Source of the DNA: Candidatus Limivicinus faecipullorum | GTDB taxonomy: Bacteria > Bacillota > Clostridia > Oscillospirales > Oscillospiraceae | Reading direction: 5' to 3' | DNA: 7,892 nucleotides | Assembly (NCBI GenBank): GCA_018711755.1 | Contig: DVHY01000087.1 | Location: 1-7,892, forward strand | Shown here: piece by piece, positions 7,249-7,892 of the stretch | How positions within the stretch are numbered: position 1 is the stretch's first letter | Layout of the letters: every line of letters begins with the position of its first letter | The notes under the pieces: model-generated | Databases searched by the model: none | What the model was told of the DNA's origin: nothing | Seen by the model: the letters and a program-made list of their open reading frames with translations, nothing else | Position numbers and translations under genes: made by a program

Positions 7249-7737
7249 GTGTTTCCTGAGATGCGGAGAAAAAAACAGCAGCTGTCCCGGGAGGAGACGG
7301 AAGATATCCTCCGCCGTGGCAGCCACGGAGTGTTGGCCCTGCTGGGCAATGAGGGCTGGCCCTACGCCCTGCCTATAAGCTATGTGTATAATGAGGGCAA
7401 GCTGTATTTCCACTGCGCAGCCGCCGGTCACAAGCTGGCGGCCATTGAAAGGGAGCCCCGGGCCTCCTTCTGCGTGGTGGATGCCGACGAGGTGATATCG
7501 GAGCTTTTCACCACCGCCTACAGAAGCGCCATAGCTTTCGGCCGCCTGAGGCTGCTGGAAAAGGGCCCCGAACTTGTACGAGCCCTGGAGGCCCTGTGCG
7601 GAAAATACTCTCCGGGCATTGACCCGGAGGAGGAGATCGGTAAGTTCATGGACAGCGTGCGGGTGCTGGAAATGAGCATAGAACACATGAGCGGCAAGGA
7701 GGGTATGGAGCTCCTGCGCCGCCGGGAAGAAAAATAA
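7249..7737 (+). CDS. Pyridoxamine 5'-phosphate oxidase-like FMN-binding split-barrel protein (NimA-related)
   Basis: A 162-residue cytoplasmic protein of the flavin split-barrel superfamily that includes pyridoxamine-phosphate oxidase-like and 5-nitroimidazole-reductase-like (NimA) proteins. The pattern is seen as MRRKKQQLSREE near the N-terminus, a strand pair GVLALLGNEGWPYALPISYVY (27-47), KLYFHCAAAGHKLAAI (51-66) for the phosphate-binding region, ASFCVVD (72-78), SAIAFGRLRLLE (93-104) and a closing LEMSIEHMSGKEG (140-152). Members bind FMN as dimers and many act as low-specificity reductases; the substrate here is unknown and true PLP synthesis is unlikely given the length and family. GTG at 7249 is the start because GGGAGG (7235-7240) lies eight bases upstream; the ATG at 7261 is too far from that site. 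It follows the GT2 stop by 18 bp, so it is co-transcribed. Its link to surface glycosylation is unexplained. Confidence 0.88.
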   Translation: MFPEMRRKKQQLSREETEDILRRGSHGVLALLGNEGWPYALPISYVYNEGKLYFHCAAAGHKLAAIEREPRASFCVVDADEVISELFTTAYRSAIAFGRLRLLEKGPELVRALEALCGKYSPGIDPEEEIGKFMDSVRVLEMSIEHMSGKEGMELLRRREEK

Positions 7738-7823
7738 AAAGCCATGATGCAAGGAAAACTGCTGAACCGCCCCAGATTGTGCGGACAGCACAAAAAGGCA
7801 CCGATGTAGGAAAGCATGAAGTT

Positions 7824-7892
7824 TTAAGCGGAGAGGCGTCGCGCCAGCGGCGCCTCTCCAGTTTTGAGCTGGATGCGCTCATGGTTGTAGAA
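7824..7892 (-). CDS. IS3-family transposase OrfB, C-terminal end (partial at window edge)
   Basis: Twenty-two in-frame codons from the window edge to a TAA stop at 7824-7826 read FYNHERIQLKTGEAP followed by LARRLSA. This closely matches the conserved C-terminus of IS3-group OrfB integrase-core transposases, in which a YN-ER-Q-L segment follows the last acidic catalytic residue. The catalytic triad and start lie beyond the right edge, so it is partial because of the window and is not necessarily broken. It points leftward, against the glycosyltransferase operon. Confidence 0.88.
   Translation of the reverse strand, partial: FYNHERIQLKTGEAPLARRLSA
7830..7859. other. Strong hairpin inside the transposase 3' coding end
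   Basis: Thirteen-base arms GGAGAGGCGTCGC (7830-7842) and GCGGCGCCTCTCC (7847-7859) pair with a single T-G wobble around a GCCA loop. On the plus strand the stem is followed by AGTTTTG, a weak T-run, so it could hamper transcripts entering the element from the glycosyltransferase operon. It lies wholly within the transposase codons, so part of the symmetry may be coding coincidence in GC-rich sequence. Confidence 0.4.

Larger units (their letters stand above)
7763..7892 (-). mobile_element. IS3-family insertion sequence, 3' end (continues beyond window)
   Basis: The outer end starts TGAACCGCCCCAG at 7763. It has the TGA terminus and GGGG-type inverted-repeat look of IS3-family elements, and lies about 60 bp beyond the stop codon of a transposase reading inward from the right. 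Within the end is a 6-bp palindrome, TTGTGC (7777-7782) and GCACAA (7788-7793), around a GGACA loop. The opposite end, orfA and the catalytic DDE residues lie outside the window, so completeness and the target duplication cannot be judged. The exact boundary is inferred from the terminus and not from a second copy. Confidence 0.78.

Noticed and set aside
6793..7791. 332-codon minus-strand open frame across the GT2, FMN and IS regions
   Set aside because: It crosses two well-supported genes and an IS boundary and shows no family features.
1..7892. CRISPR arrays, tRNA or rRNA genes, riboswitches, phage or defence genes
   Set aside because: No repeated spaced units, cloverleaf, conserved rRNA segments, aptamer-like leader or relevant protein motifs were seen; all gaps between genes are shorter than 150 bp.

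Overview
The window looks like chromosome of a GC-rich, low-GC-clade-type (Firmicutes/Clostridia) bacterium, most likely a gut member of the Oscillospirales. The grounds are a DegV protein, an MnmA of the TPNPCxxCN type, strong AGGAG-like ribosome sites and near-consensus housekeeping promoters, combined with a composition of about 60% GC judged by eye and an unexpectedly frequent ATA isoleucine codon. The placement is inference from protein style, not from a database match. Six genes are complete, and a seventh (a transposase) runs off the right edge.

Layout. At left a DegV-family lipid-binding protein (15-902, +) faces a convergent minus-strand operon, and one perfect hairpin at 935-968 with T-rich flanks on both sides can stop transcription from either direction. 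The minus-strand operon reads mnmG (4650-2779), mnmA (2782-1781) and an FCD-type GntR regulator (1729-995). mnmG and mnmA overlap by 4 bp, and their products make the two different modifications of the same tRNA base, wobble uridine 34. The divergent intergenic region at 4651-4798 carries an extended -10 promoter for mnmG and a near-consensus -35/-10 promoter for the genes to the right.

The rightward operon has three genes: a polytopic GT-C glycosyltransferase (4799-6277), a GtrB/DPM1-like family 2 polyprenyl-phosphate glycosyltransferase with two C-terminal membrane helices (6274-7230, 4-bp overlap), and an FMN-binding split-barrel protein of the pyridoxamine 5'-phosphate oxidase/NimA type (7249-7737). 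The first two fit a two-step route: GT2 charges a lipid phosphate with a sugar at the cytoplasmic face, and the GT-C enzyme uses that lipid-linked sugar on the outer face to decorate a cell-surface polymer. At 7763, 25 bp after the last stop codon, an IS3-family insertion sequence begins. Only its outer end and the last 22 codons of its transposase (minus strand) lie inside the window.

I do not see a clearly new biological system. The best leads are the all-purine spacer with a G6 run between the -35 and -10 of the glycosyltransferase promoter (an arrangement used elsewhere for phase variation), the pairing of both wobble-uridine enzymes with a GntR regulator in one operon, the short N-terminal domain of MnmA, and the FMN protein attached to a glycosylation operon.
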